DNA of 64,000 nucleotides, taken from positions 4,117,783 to 4,181,782 of the forward strand of contig CM064667.1 in NCBI GenBank assembly GCA_032717465.1. Reading direction: 5' to 3'. The notes under the pieces were generated by a model. That model saw nothing but the letters and a program-made list of their open reading frames with translations, made no database searches and was not told where the DNA came from. The DNA comes from Coenobita brevimanus. Its lineage: Eukaryota; Arthropoda; Malacostraca; Decapoda; Coenobitidae. Position numbers and translations under genes: made by a program. Numbering within the stretch: position 1 is the stretch's first letter; every line of letters begins with the position of its first letter. This document shows, piece by piece, positions 9,700 to 21,721 of the stretch.

Positions 9700-10772
9700 A
9701 GGCCATCGTTCTTCTCCTAGATCTATCAACAGTGGTGTTCCTCAGGGCTCTGTCCTATCACCAACTCTCTTCCTTTTATTCATCAATGACCTTCTAAGCT
9801 GTACATCTAACCTTTTACACTCATACACTGATGACTCCACCCTTCACCTTTCCATTCGGTTCCCGCAACGCCCATCTCAGCAGTTAGGCTACTTCAACAA
9901 ACAAGGGATGAGGCTATAGCACACCTAATGTCTGACTTGGTTCATATCTCCGACTAGGGTAAAAATAATCTTGTTGTTTTTAAAGCATCTAAGACTCAGT
10001 TCTTACACCTATCGACCCGTCAAAATCTTCCACAGGTATATCTACTAATGTTTAATAATATTCAGCTTAATCCTGCATCATCCTTGAACATGCTTGGGGT
10101 TTCATTTACTCGGGACTTATCTTGGAAAGATCATATTACATTTCTTGTAAAATCAGTTTCCAAGAGATTGGGTGTGCTAAGTTGACTCCGTTCTTTCTTT
10201 ACCCCTGCACAATTGTTGACTCTATACAGGGGTTTTATCCACCCCTGCGTGGAGTACAACTCTCATGTGTGGGGAGGATCCCCACATACAGCTCTTCTCA
10301 ATAGGGTGGAGTCAAAGGCTTTTCGTCTCATTAACTCTCCTCCTCTTACTGACTTCCTTTAACCTCTGTCTCTTTGCCGCACTGTTGCATCTTTATCTCT
10401 TTTCTATCGTTACTTTAATGGTCACTGCTCCTCTGAAGTGTCTGCATGTATTCCTCCACCTCTACGACGGGCGTGTAGCACCCGTGTAGCAGCAAACTCT
10501 CATCCCTTTTCTGTCCAACTCTCTAATGCAAGAGTTAATTGTTACTCCCAGTCCTTCATTTATGCAACAGGTCAACTCTGGAACTGTCTCCCTTTGTCTG
10601 TATTTCCTGCTGCCAATGATCTCCAGTATTTCAAAAGCAGTGTGTCCAGGCATCTCGAAATGAATGGATCTTGAATTTGGCTCTCTCTTGTATTTTGTTT
10701 TTCTCTTGGAAGGAACTGTTATTGCGGGCTCATGGCCTTTGGTTCCTTCTTCCTCGAATAAAAAAAAAAATG
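9700..10772 (+). pseudogene. Jockey/I-type LINE, 5'-truncated copy 2
   Basis: Begins inside the RT just before the SGVPQGSVLSP motif and runs to the C-terminus, the 3' UTR and an A run (10760-10770). It belongs to the same family as 1769-4008. Several frameshifts split the frame. Motif C reads YTDD rather than YADD (near 9823), so the alanine is changed although both aspartates remain. It lies in the spacer between the duplication arms. Confidence 0.85.
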
Positions 10773-10990
10773 GGATAGGCAAGAATGGAGGCACTCAGTC
10801 ATAGGCTACACACTCCAGTGTAAAACAACCTAGCATAACAACCTAACCAAAGGTTAGGCTATATGAATTGGTCACTTTCCACAAGTGGTTACTAGAGCAA
10901 TTTATATTAATATTAAAAAAAAAAAAAAAGCATTAAAATATGGGACTGGTACAACTTCCACTAGTGTTACAAAAGCAAAGAAATAATGTA
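10773..10990. other. Short spacer with GGACTGGTACAACTTCCA motif
   Basis: Contains a motif (about 10943-10975) that recurs near 15893, 16113 and 16205 as loosely spaced copies. It appears to be the background sequence into which the SINE and CR1 element were inserted. An A run lies at 10915-10929. Confidence 0.5.
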
Positions 10991-11294
10991 TTTCCATCCA
11001 TTCATCCATCCATCATCCAGTCCTATGTTGCCCCATCAGGAGCGGAGCCCAGGGTTAGGTAAGTTGGTCCTGACATTAAAGACGAAAGTGACCAGCCTCA
11101 CTCATCCCTGAGTGGCATCACATGAGCAATAAACCCCAACCACCCTTTAATCTGATTGGAGCGCCTTAATTAAGCACTAAACTATCAGGTGCCTTAATAG
11201 GTTATATGGTTACTACCCAGCTTAGTAAATGGTTCCTTGGTGTACAGTAAACCACTTGGCTTGTCACTCAGTGTTCAGTCACCCACAGGCAGAA
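10991..11294 (-). mobile_element. Hairpin-headed SINE with ATGG tail, copy 1
   Basis: The reverse complement matches 35019-35336 nearly end to end: a hairpin head (AAATGGTTT-like stems), a degraded tRNA-like part, a body containing GGTTTATTGCTCA and GATGAGTGAG, and a simple-repeat tail (ATGG here, GAT there). A head-only relative is at 53099-53201. It abuts the 3' end of the CR1 element. Confidence 0.75.
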
Positions 11295-11648
11295 GGAACA
11301 TAAGAACATAAGAAGAGAGGATAACTGCAGTAGGCCGGTTGGCCCATGCTAGGCAGCTCCTAGAAGAGTAACTGAACTACTAGAATGAGATAAGGATAGC
11401 AAAGAAGAAGGCTCTCCCCCGCCCTCCAAACCCTCCAGCCGAAGCCGGCAGGAAAAAGTCAGAAAGAACACCACGCCGTATAGAAAAACTGGCATGGACA
11501 TTTTACAGGAAAGTGTGAAAGGAGAATAGAGACTATCACAGTGTAACCTGAAAAGGAAAAATTATGAATTAGTATTGGTTATAAGATTTTCTTTTTTCTA
11601 TATCCACCCCTTATTAGTCATATGCTTATCTAGTCTATGCTTGAAACT

Positions 11649-13297
11649 CTAAATGGAAGAGGCAGCAACTACTTTACTAGGTAGCTTATTCCATTCATCT
11701 ACTACTCTATTACCAAACCAATTTCTACCTATTTCCTTACTGAAACGGAATTTTTCTAGTTTGAAACCATTACTTCTAGTTCTATCCTGTATGCTCACTT
11801 TTAGTACCTTGCTGATATCTCCCTTATTTATACCCTTCATCCACTTAAACACCTCAATTAAGTCTCCCCTTACTCTACGCCTCTCTCGCGAATGCAGAAT
11901 TAGTCTTTTCAGTCTGTCTTCATATGACAGGTTCCGGACATCATGTATCATTTTTGTCATTCTTCTCTGTACATTTTCTAACGAATTAATATCCATTCTA
12001 TAGCAAGGACACCAAGATTGTACTGCGTAGTCTAAATGTGGCCTTACTAATGCTAAAGTTTCAGTATTACTTTAGATGATCTATTGCTCACGCTTCTCGA
12101 AATAAATCCTAGGACCCTATTTGCTTTATTTCTCGCATTAATACACTGTTGCCTTGGTTTAAGGTCGTTACTAATCATAACTCCTAGATCTCTCTCGCAT
12201 TTCGATTTGCTAATTTCTTTGTTATCTAAGCTGTATTTAGTATCTCCAATGGTCTTGCCTACGTTAAGTACTTTACATTTTTCAACGTTAAATTCCATTT
12301 GCCAAGTTTTAGACCATTTGGACAATGTATCGAGGTCTTTTTGTAAGTTATGACAATCGTCAGTCGAGTTAATGATACGCCCTATTTTTGTATCGTCGGC
12401 AAATTTGCTGATGCTGCAATTGACTCCTAAGTCTAGATCATTTATATATATGATAAATAATAAGGGATCGAGTACTGAACCCTGTGGTACACCGCTAGTT
12501 ACTAATCCCCAGTCCGACTTAGTTCCATTTATTAATACTCTCTGCTTTCGTCCTTTCAGCCAGGATTCTATCCATTTTAAGATATCGCCGTCTATACCAT
12601 GTGCTCGAACCTTTCTAACTAACCTTTCGTGTGGGACCCTATCAAAAGCTTTACTAAAGTCCAGATAAATAACATCGTAAGCTTTATCGCTATCTACTGC
12701 CTCATAGACCTTCAAGTAGAATGACAAGTTTGTGAGGCAGGATCGTCCTTGCCTGAAGCAGTGCTGACTTTCGTTTATAAGATTAAATCTTTCTAAGTGT
12801 TCTCTAATCTTATTTGCCAAAATTGACTCTAACATTTTTCCTACTATTGACGTTAGACTTATCAGACGATAATTCGACGCAGCTGATTTATCACCCTTTT
12901 TAAAGATGGGCACTACGTTTGCGGTCTTCCACGCTTCGGGAACTTCTCCTGAACTTAAAGAGTCATTAAATAATGTTAAATGTGGCTGACATAATTCTTC
13001 TTTGGTTTCTTTTATAATTTTTGCATATATATCGTCCGGACCTGGCGATTTTTGAGGTTTTAACTTATTAATTTCTTTCAATACGTCCTCCTTACTAATG
13101 GTCATTTTACTAAGAATATTTTCCGTATTCTCATCGTAAATATTTGCTGCTTGAGGGACCAGGTCTAGATTTTCCTTGGTGAATACTGATATGAAATAAT
13201 TATTTAGGATGGAGCACATTTCTTTATCTTCACTGGTAATGTCACCTGACTCTGTTCTCAGTGGTCCTATCCTATCTTTATTTTTCGTTCGGTACAA
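11649..13297 (-). pseudogene. CR1-A reverse transcriptase region
   Basis: The 414-codon frame 13297-12053 has NYRLISLTS, motif A YLDFSKAFD (Asp213), SGVPQGSVLDP (268-278) and motif C FADD (299-302). A frameshift separates it from the C-terminal part (11996-11649), which has the NVQRRMTKMIHDVRNLSYEDRL-type block and ends WNKLPSKVV. RT catalytic residues are intact, but the frame is broken at about 12000-12053 and again upstream (13297-13393). Confidence 0.85.
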
Positions 13298-13392
13298 TTG
13301 ATAAAAACCCTTGGGGTTTTCTTTTGATTCACTTGCAACCTTAATTTCATAACTTCTCTCTGCTTTTCTTATCTCCCTCTTTACTTCTCTAT

Positions 13393-14811
13393 TTAAAATC
13401 GTATATCGGTTACGTAAGTGCTCCTCTCCACGTTTTTTCTAAATATTCCTTTCCTTTGGCCTATGAGAGATTTTAATCTGTTGTTTAACCATCTTGGTTC
13501 TGAATTATTCGTTCTAAACGGTTTTGAAGGGATATATCTATCTTGGCCTCCGTGTATTATATTTATTAACTCGTTATACTTCTCACTGGTCGAACGTCTG
13601 TTTGGTACTGGAGCTGAGTTAATTCCCGTCACCTGGACTACATTCCTGTCTACCACCTCCCCCCTCACAGACACCTGACGGACATTCCCACATGTTTCCT
13701 GCCCCACACCTATGACCTGGGGTTCCCCACTGACCTGGCATTCCCTCAAATAGCTAATCTCCCTGTGGAATACCGTTCGAAAATAAGCTCTTAAGCCATC
13801 GAAATCTCCTAGACGAAAATTAGGAACGGTGGAGGTATTTTCAGTGGAACAGACATCCCAAATAAATTTGAACTTAATTTCTTCATGATTGCTATTACCA
13901 AGTCGTCCACCAACCTCTATATCACTAATGATATTTTCTTTATTAGCTAAAACCAAATCTAGTATATTATTACCTCTGGTGGGCTCCCTGATATATTGAT
14001 AAAGAAAATTATCTTGTACTACCTCTAGAAATTCCTCTGACTCTGCATCCCCTGTCTGATTTCTCCAATCTATCCTTGGTAGATTAAGGTCCCCTACAAT
14101 TATTACTAAGCTGGACTCTGATGCTTTCCTAATTTCCTCCCAAAGGTATTTACTATCAGCTCTACTTAATTTAGGAGATCTGGAAATTGCTCCTAAGACT
14201 AATTTCTCCCTATTGTTACTAATTTCGACCCAGACACTTTCTGTGTCCCTATTTACTTTAATGTCTGCTTTATTGTAACAGTTTAATGAATCCTTTACAT
14301 AAATAGCTACCCCTCCCCCCTTTCTTCCCTGACGGTTTGACACAAAAATATTCTAGCCTTTTATCTGATATTCTGCTAAAAATTCTCATGTGTCCGTATT
14401 CATCCAAGTTTCACTAATAACGGCAATGTCTATTTTCTCTGTACAAATTAAAGCCCTCAGTTCATCCATTTTATTACGTAAACTCCGGCTGTTTGTGTAG
14501 TACACTTTCAGATTATTACTAGTAGTTATGCCTTTACCTTGGCATTTACTGTTATTTATTTTGTTACTAACTGGGAAACTCTTTACTTTACTAATATAAC
14601 ATTTTTTTGTACTATCGCTTATCGCCCTTCTATCATCGCTTGTTCTATCATCTATCATCGCCTGCTCAATTTGAGGTGCCTGAGTGGATGTATCTACACT
14701 AATGGTTGAACTTTTGTTCTTAATTTTGCAAGTATTGATGCATCTATCCAAACATGGTAATAATGATTTCTGAGTGTAGTTGCTGCAACTTCCTGTACAC
14801 CTACTTCTCAA
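13393..14811 (-). pseudogene. CR1-A apurinic-like endonuclease region
   Basis: Two frames (14811-14386 and 14343-13393), separated by stops, encode the endonuclease that nicks target DNA: YYTNSRSLRNKMDEL, ISETWMN (Glu), GGGVAIYV and VGDLNLPRIDW. The final catalytic block reads NSNHEEI where this family normally has an SDH, so the catalytic aspartate is apparently Asn. Upstream of the endonuclease is a Ser/Thr-rich leader without recognised motifs. Confidence 0.8.
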
Positions 14812-14835
14812 CCTCGAAAAAATCCCTTCAACTCC

Positions 14836-15706
14836 CTATCTATCATTCCAGCTAAAACAGTAACTCCCTGCCTGCTGAGTCCCATCCCAACTATACAAGG
14901 CACTCCGTCCATAAAACCGGTCCCAGCTGTCTAAGAAAGGTATTGCATTATCTTTGCAATACCTTTCAAGGCGGCAATTAAACCCTATTGCCCTGCTCAA
15001 CCACTCTCTTTCAACCCGCCACCTGGGTAAAATACCAAGCACTACAGGGGTTGCTCCCCTCTCCCTAACCTTTTCTAACATCACCTTGTACCTTTGCCAC
15101 AGTACTTCACTCTTACGGCTACTAATATCATTGCCTCCTACACTGAGTCACACAGCGGGTTTGTCACCACTATCCTTTACGATATTTGAAAATTTTTCTA
15201 TCACATTAGCCACCCTGTCCCCTGGAAGACACACATGTTTAGCGAGTGGAGTATAAATGGCCCTGTTCAGATATCTCACCTGGGAGTCTCCAACAACAGC
15301 AACATTTTTCTTGCCTTTCTTGTTCTGTTTATACTTACCTGTACTGGAAGTTCTCTCACCGTCCTTCTCCTCTACTTCCCTCTCTGCCTTCCCTTCATAT
15401 TCGTCCCGTAGTGCGTCAAAGGCATTAGTGGTCTTAACTTCCGTTTGCTTCTTAAGAGTGAACTTCATTGCACCCTTGTTAACTAGTGTCCAACCTTCAG
15501 CCTTTTTCTCTCTCCTCCAACATCTCCAACAATTCCCTCATTTGTGCCTTCTCCTGCCTGAGAATTTGTACCTCCCGCTTCAGTTCGAGAAGTTCCTCCT
15601 TTAAATCAAGGTAGTCCTTTTCAATACCTGCAGTGGGGACACAGCTCTCTGCCGAGGAAGCCATTATGCACAAATTCACACAATTAAGGTAGCACAGCAC
15701 TATCAC
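14836..15706 (-). pseudogene. CR1-A ORF1: coiled coil plus SGNH esterase-like domain
   Basis: The ORF1 start is probably the Met of MASSAESC (near 15663). A heptad-rich segment (DLKEELLELKREVQILRQE) predicts a coiled coil. After a frameshift (about 15468-15497) comes AVVGDSQVRYLNR (block I, catalytic Ser), then GGND (block III), then a C-terminal DSWDRFY...WDGTQQAG segment, where SGNH enzymes have DxxH. Here Gln replaces the expected His. A TGA stop near 15148 splits the domain and looks like CpG decay of CGA. Known CR1 ORF1 proteins have this esterase fold. The order and spacing fit well. Confidence 0.8.
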
Positions 15707-15709
15707 GGG

Positions 15710-15845
15710 TCACTACGGTACACCACAACAGACTAACACAGCACTTTCACGGATTACTAGCACAGCACTATCGCTGATCACTACAACACACTAACACGGA
15801 TCACTAAAACACACTAGCACAACACTACCACAGGTCTCTAGCAGA
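15710..15845 (-). promoter_or_regulatory. Iterated 5' UTR/promoter region of CR1-A
   Basis: Imperfect short repeats of the type AGCACTATCACGGATCACTA occur four to five times in 135 bp immediately upstream of ORF1. The position suggests the internal promoter region of the LINE. That function is inference. Confidence 0.5.
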
Positions 15846-17044
15846 CAGAAGAGGGAGTGTAATAATGTAATTAATGAAAACAGAATGATCTAGGACTGGT
15901 ACAACTTCCAAGTGTGTGTACAAAATAAAAGGTATTACTTCTATCATTAAGAAGATGAAAAGAGGAGGGAAAAATAAAGTAATTTTAAAATAATCCATAC
16001 ACCAACTTACAGGTGTCCTCAATTCATAAAAATAAAGAGGGAAGGAAATAGATCTGAGTTCTTAACACGCATGTATTGTGGTGGAGACTGTTGGAAGTAG
16101 AGGTTTGGTTTATGAGTGGCACTGGTACAACATCCAGTAGTGTGTACCATAGCAAAATAAGATATAAATATATACAGTATAATGGAAGTTTATTTATATT
16201 GCACTTAGAAAACTTCCAGTAGTGTTTACTACAGCAAAATAATATATAATGAAGGTCAACAGATATGGTACATCACTCATTCTTGTATACCGAGGAACCT
16301 TGCATTACCAATGGGTTCTTTAAAATGGAAATTATGTCCTGCGAATAATTTTTCTTTATTTCAGAAGTGAGGGCTTTACCTACAACTGTGGAATTCTCAC
16401 TTCTTATGTTAGAAATTAGGTACCACTTATATTACACCCATCGAAAGAGCTTCTTCATACAGTACAAGCTTTCACCAGAATAAACAGACCTCCCCTTGTA
16501 AGCTGTTATTGGTGAAATAATGGGAAACTTCACCAGCTGTCTCTACAGCCAACCTCTGATGAGCAGTCTCAGTTAAATTGTCTCCTTGCCAACCTGTCTC
16601 CAGTCAGCGGTTGCCAGATCTAGGTGTCCAAGATCTCTCTCACATACCTCTCCATTCCATCCCTCCACCTCATCTTCAGTATTTCTGTTCCTCTCAATCC
16701 ATCCTCTTTACTCATACACTCTCCTAGTTTAAATCACCCTCTGTTTACTCTGAATTGCTGAACCACGCCAAAGCATCCCTTGTGGATCTATCTGAAGCTT
16801 CCAAACCAACATAACACTGTAAACTTCATTGGTTTGCCTAGGCATCTTCATGTTAATCCACAACCTAATTCATATGACTCATTACCATGGCTCCCACTCG
16901 TGACTCAATAATATTATCCTTTTCTTGTACACATAGTGGAATTGTTTTAGTGTACTGTCATGCACTGGCCTCTTTTTGTCCTTTCCTACTGGTCTCTCCT
17001 TACCGCTACCTAGCTAAGCCCCATTCCTTGTTGTACTACTTGAA
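15846..17044. other. Spacer with loose repeats and a degenerate RTE trace
   Basis: Copies of a motif like ACTGGTACAAC(T/A)TCCAGTAGTG lie near 15893, 16113 and 16205 (about 92 bp between the last two). At roughly 16630-16830 a minus-strand trace of the RTE LINE C-terminal region is visible (CTCTCACATACCTCTCCATT-like). No gene is supported. Confidence 0.5.
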
Positions 17045-18742
17045 AATAATATCTGTCTATCTATCTCTTGCCTGACGCGTTAATCCCTTATACGGGGTGG
17101 CCACAAACAAATCGCCTCCACGTCACCCTGTCCCCCGCCATTTCACTGACCTGTTCCCAATTCACATCCCTCTCTCTCATATACCTCTCCATTCCATCCC
17201 TTCATCTCATCCTTGGCCTTCCCCTCCCTCTCTCCCCCTCCACCTCATTCACATACACTCTCCTCGTCAGTCTCTCACTCTCCATCCTCTCCACATGGCC
17301 AAACCACCTCAATGCGTTTCTCCTAATGATTCGTATCACATCCACATCCACACCACAACGCTCTTTCACATACTCATTTATCAGTCTGTCTCTCCATGTG
17401 ACTCCACAGGCTCCTCTCAAATAACCCATTTCCACTGCTATCACTCTTGTGTCCCTCCAACAACGTCCAAGCTTCACTTCCATACGTTAGAGCTGGTATC
17501 ACAATACTGTCATGTAATAACTTTTTCACTTCCATGCTCACTTCCCTGTTTCTTATCACTGCCTTCAAGGAACCAGCAACCTTTCTTCCTTGTTGTACCC
17601 TTTCAAGCACTTCACCCTCCAAACTTCCATCCTTACTCATCACACCACCCAAGTACTTGAACATACCCGGTACTCACATTTTCCACTTCCTCATCATCCA
17701 ACCTCACTGTACATTCACTGACTTCACCTCTCTCAAAGACCATTACTTTACTTTTCCCTACATTCACCTTTAGATTCCGTTTCTTACACACTCTCCCAAA
17801 CTCATCCACGAAGCCTTGCAGCTTCCCTTCGTCTTCACTTAACAACACAGTATCATCAGCAAGCAACAGTACAGGAAGTTTCCAAACACTGGCTCTCTCA
17901 TTAGGGCCACTCCGATATCCACTGCCCTACCTTGTATCTCTTTTGTAACCCCATCCATATACAGACTGAACAACCATGGAGACATGACACATCCCTGTTT
18001 CAACCCAACCTTCAAACAGAAAAACTCACTCAGTTCACTATCCACACACACTGCAGCCTTAGCACCCTCATACATACTCTTCATAGCATTCAACAACTAC
18101 TCCATATATTCTTAATACTTTCCACAATCCTTGTCTATCCACCCTGTCATATGCTTTCTCCAAATCCGTGAAGGCCGACTACAACTTCTTTCCCTTCTCT
18201 AGAAACTTATCCACTAAAGATCTAAGAATATCTGATCTACACAGCCTCTTCCCTTCCTAAAGCCTCCCTGTACTTCAGCTAATTCCTGTTATTTCCCTAA
18301 CTCTGTCAATAAGTATCCTACCGTATACTTTTCCTATTACACTAAGAAGAATGCCCCTGTGATTACAACACACTTCTTTTTCCCCTTTCCCTTTACACAA
18401 GGGAATAATTATACCTGACTTCCAATCCTCTGGGACTCTACCTTCCTCCCAGGCCAATCTGCACATCTTCCACATCCACTCTGCTACTATCTCTCCCTCA
18501 AGCTTCAGCATTTCACCACACACTCCATTAATTCTTGGGGCTTTCCCCGTTTTGACTTTCTTCATTGCTTCCACAACTTCCATCTTACTGATTTCTTCCT
18601 GTCTTCTCACCTCCCTCCTGCTCCCAGCCTTTTTCCAGTCACTTATACTCGCATTACTTTCATTCTCTATGTTCAACAATTCATTAAAGTGTTCTCTCCA
18701 TCTGCTCACTTTTTCCCCCTTCTCAATGTATTCCTCTGAATG
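17045..18742 (-). pseudogene. RTE-like LINE, 5'-truncated, many frameshifts
   Basis: From the 3' tail (TAGA units, 17051-17066) this copy extends to just before the RT domain. Visible in pieces are the KWREHF-like block, GKAPRINGVCGEML, the AYDRVD motif A, LKQGCVMSPWLFS, motif C ADDTVLLSED (near 17855) and the C-terminal RWFGHVERM block. At least four frameshifts separate them. It lies at the inner edge of the right duplication arm. The part 17790-18742 is shared with the left arm (with a deletion there), so the insertion predates the duplication. The codon that is a stop in two other copies is still Tyr here (GKVYGRI, near 18325). Confidence 0.85.
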
Positions 18743-19393
18743 GCCAGAATCACTGGACAGTCAGTAATTTCATTCCTCTAAAATAATAATATTGCTCTCT
18801 TACGCTGTCAAATTTGATTCTCAGATACAGCTCCTAAAGTTCCGGTTCATGCCAAGCATTATTTGTTTACCATTTGCCAAGGAAAGAAATGTATCATCTG
18901 TAAATAATTACGTTATTCATCAAACAACATTTCCATTTACTTCAAAACTCTTGTCTGTTTCCTTCCTCTTATTTTTTTCATTCTTGTATGTTCTTCCCTG
19001 TCCCCTGCAGCTCCTACCTTCATTTATTAGACTCTTTAGACCTTCATTTAATCTAAAAGTAAACAGTGGTGTGCCTTACCATACCAATCTCCACTACTTA
19101 ATTGATTTAGTGAAAATGTTGGCCAGAAGTGGACAGTCTATGCTGAAAGGTTGAAGTTCAGCAATGCTACCAGTAGAGTACTGTTATAGGTGAAGCAAAG
19201 AGTGGCATACAGGTCAATTATAAAATGCAACCAAAAAAAAAAAATTATAACTAGTATTAGTGTTTAACCATGAATTTCTTCCAACCTAAACTTCACATCT
19301 ATTTAACTAACCCACTTCTGGTAAATCAGAATGGTTCTTACCTGTTCAATTCAACTTAAATATAGAGGCCTTCCAAACGTATAGCTGTTACTA

Positions 19394-20290
19394 TACCTCA
19401 TACCAATTAATCTGGCCAGGCATGTATGGCAACACTATTCCTGCCGAGATTCTGATTGGCTGGAGGTGTTTGTTCGATTTCGTTGTTGCTAAAACTGATA
19501 CTCTTTTTATTATCAGATGTGATACTGAGTTTGTCGACAATACAATGGTCAAAAGCAACAAGAAATCCATTATATACTTATCAACAATGAAATTTTCGTA
19601 GGAAGATAGAGATATTGAGTCAACAAAGTATTATAACAGTCCAAGTCAAGGTCAGCATTCGAACAATTCCTTTAAATCTCTGACATTCCGTAATATAACA
19701 GAAAATAAAGGAAACCTGCTTCATATAAGCGTTGGTATAACACACATTTAAATTTTAAGATCAGTCCGTACTGTGATAATAGAGGATATATAATGAAATA
19801 GTTTTCCTTTAGCCTACTTTGATTTTTCGCAGTTTTTTCAAATCTCCTTCCCCGCAGAACTCGTCTTTTCATTAGAATTTTTAATTATTCAGACTTATGG
19901 CACGATTTAAGGGTGCGGACTGATCTTAAAATTTAAATATGTGATATACCAATGCTTATATTAAGCAGGTTTCCTTTATTTTCTGTTATATTACGGAATG
20001 TAAGAGATTTAAAGGAATTGTTCGAATGCTGAACTTGACTTGGACTGTTATAATACTCTGTTGACTCAATATCTCTATCTTCCTACGAAAATTTCATTGT
20101 TGATAAGTATATAACGGATTTCTTATTGCTTTTCACGATTGTATTGTCGACAAACTCAGTATCACATCTGAGTATAAAAAGAGTATCAGTTTTAGCAACA
20201 ACGAAATCGAACAAACACCTCCAGCCAATCAGAATCTCGGCAGGAACAGTGTTGCCATACATACCTTGCCAGATTAATTGGTATGAGGTA
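19394..20290. mobile_element. Long-armed foldback transposon with TA duplication
   Basis: Starts TACCTCATACCAATTAATC and ends with its complement. Arms of about 375 bp (19394-19773 and 19917-20290) surround a ~145-bp loop. TA lies on both sides (19392-19393 and 20291-20292), and the left duplication arm (near 6850) has the empty site with one TA. A TA target is typical of Tc1/mariner/pogo-type enzymes. No transposase is encoded, so it is presumably non-autonomous. The arms carry paired motifs such as GCCGAGATTCTGATTGGCTG. Confidence 0.85.
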
Positions 20291-20336
20291 TATTTTTACC
20301 AGCAACCAAAAAAAAAATTGTAAATGAAAATAATAG

Positions 20337-20490
20337 TACTAATAATAAGATGGTTTGGCCAAGATAAGAAGTTAGTTGAGAGTCTGACTTGGAGAGTAAG
20401 AGGGGGAGACCAAGGATGAGCTGGAGGGATGGAATGGAAAGAAATATATGAAATGGGATGTGTGAGTAGGAGGGATGGCAGCCAATGACA
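20337..20490 (+). mobile_element. Degenerate RTE-like LINE 3' fragment (right-arm partner)
   Basis: Plus-strand partner of 6655-6810: AAGATGGTTTGGCCAAGATA corresponds to the conserved RWFGHVE codons, followed by a GGGGGAGACCAAGGATGAG block. It is too decayed to translate. Confidence 0.6.
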
Positions 20491-20835
20491 AGAAAACTCA
20501 CTGGTTATTATGCTCTATTAACAGTGCAATATCTCGTGGTCTCTGCACGTTTCCCACAATTATAGTCACTGAATCGACAGTCAAATGGTTTCTGAACAAA
20601 ATCTCTTGGAATTCCATTTAAATACTATGTATAACCTGTTTGTTATTTCGTATATATTGACATTTCTACCTATTCTTCACCATGATCAACAGCACATTCG
20701 TTATCGTTGGGAATGACTTAACCATCTCGAAACCACTGGTTACATTCACACATAATTTCGAAGAAACTGCAGTATATGTAAGCCATGTAAATCTCTTGTA
20801 ATAACTTTAATAGGGTCATAACTACAATCAAAATG

Positions 20836-20890
20836 AAAATATCAGTGGGTAATCTGTCTTCCAGGAAGACAGATTACCCACTGATATTTT
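20836..20890. repeat. Perfect 55-bp palindrome (27-bp arms, 1-base centre)
   Basis: 20836-20862 is exactly the complement of 20864-20890 around a single A. The left duplication arm has the arm sequence only once (near 4128-4150), so a local inverted copy was made after the duplication. Confidence 0.9.
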
Positions 20891-21342
20891 TTGACCATAA
20901 AAAAAAAACTAGATTTATGGGTTTTCATTATAAAAACGCCCATAAACCCAGGTCACAGTGAAAAAACCCAGATCTAGGTTAAAAAACCCAAGAGTATCAT
21001 CACTGGCCTTACTCAACACGAAACTACTTTTGTTTACTGAGGATTCGTCTCTAATTTATTTTTGACCCACCGAATTAGGCTCATCGTACACGGTTCTGAG
21101 GAGACAGAGACCTGATAATGGCAAGTAAGTGTAAATGGTAAAAATTATGGGACTGAACTGTGAAATCAGCACGGATCTAGTTGGCAAAATTCCCGAGTCC
21201 ACCGAAATACGAAATAACCAATCATCTCGCTAGTTCTTCTCTCTGCAGGGCTTCTGCTGCTAATGAGTCGTACATCTGGCAGCCGATGGCGCATGCGCAA
21301 TGAACGCAAGGAGCGAGGGAGTCAGATTTGAACGCTACACCT

Positions 21343-21721
<379 letters not shown>

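Larger units (their letters stand above)
11295..15845 (-). mobile_element. Nearly complete CR1-like LINE (family A), inactive
   Basis: Read on the minus strand: a 5' UTR with iterated motifs (15710-15845), ORF1 with a coiled coil and an SGNH esterase-like domain, ORF2 with endonuclease and RT, and a 3' end of two 8-bp units (TTCTTATG, about 11297-11312). An 8-bp repeated 3' end and an esterase-type ORF1 are established CR1-group traits. Both ORFs carry several stops and frameshifts, so this copy is dead. Confidence 0.85.
17790..21342 (-). repeat. Right arm of large inverted duplication
   Basis: Reverse complement of the left arm (1554-8134), as described there. It lacks the Jockey/I LINE, Merlin, piggyBac-like and poly(A) insertions of the left arm. 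It carries its own insertions: the TA-flanked foldback 19394-20290 and a ~140-bp extra piece at 20863-21005 that begins with a palindrome. I see no target duplication at the outer edges. Confidence 0.85.
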
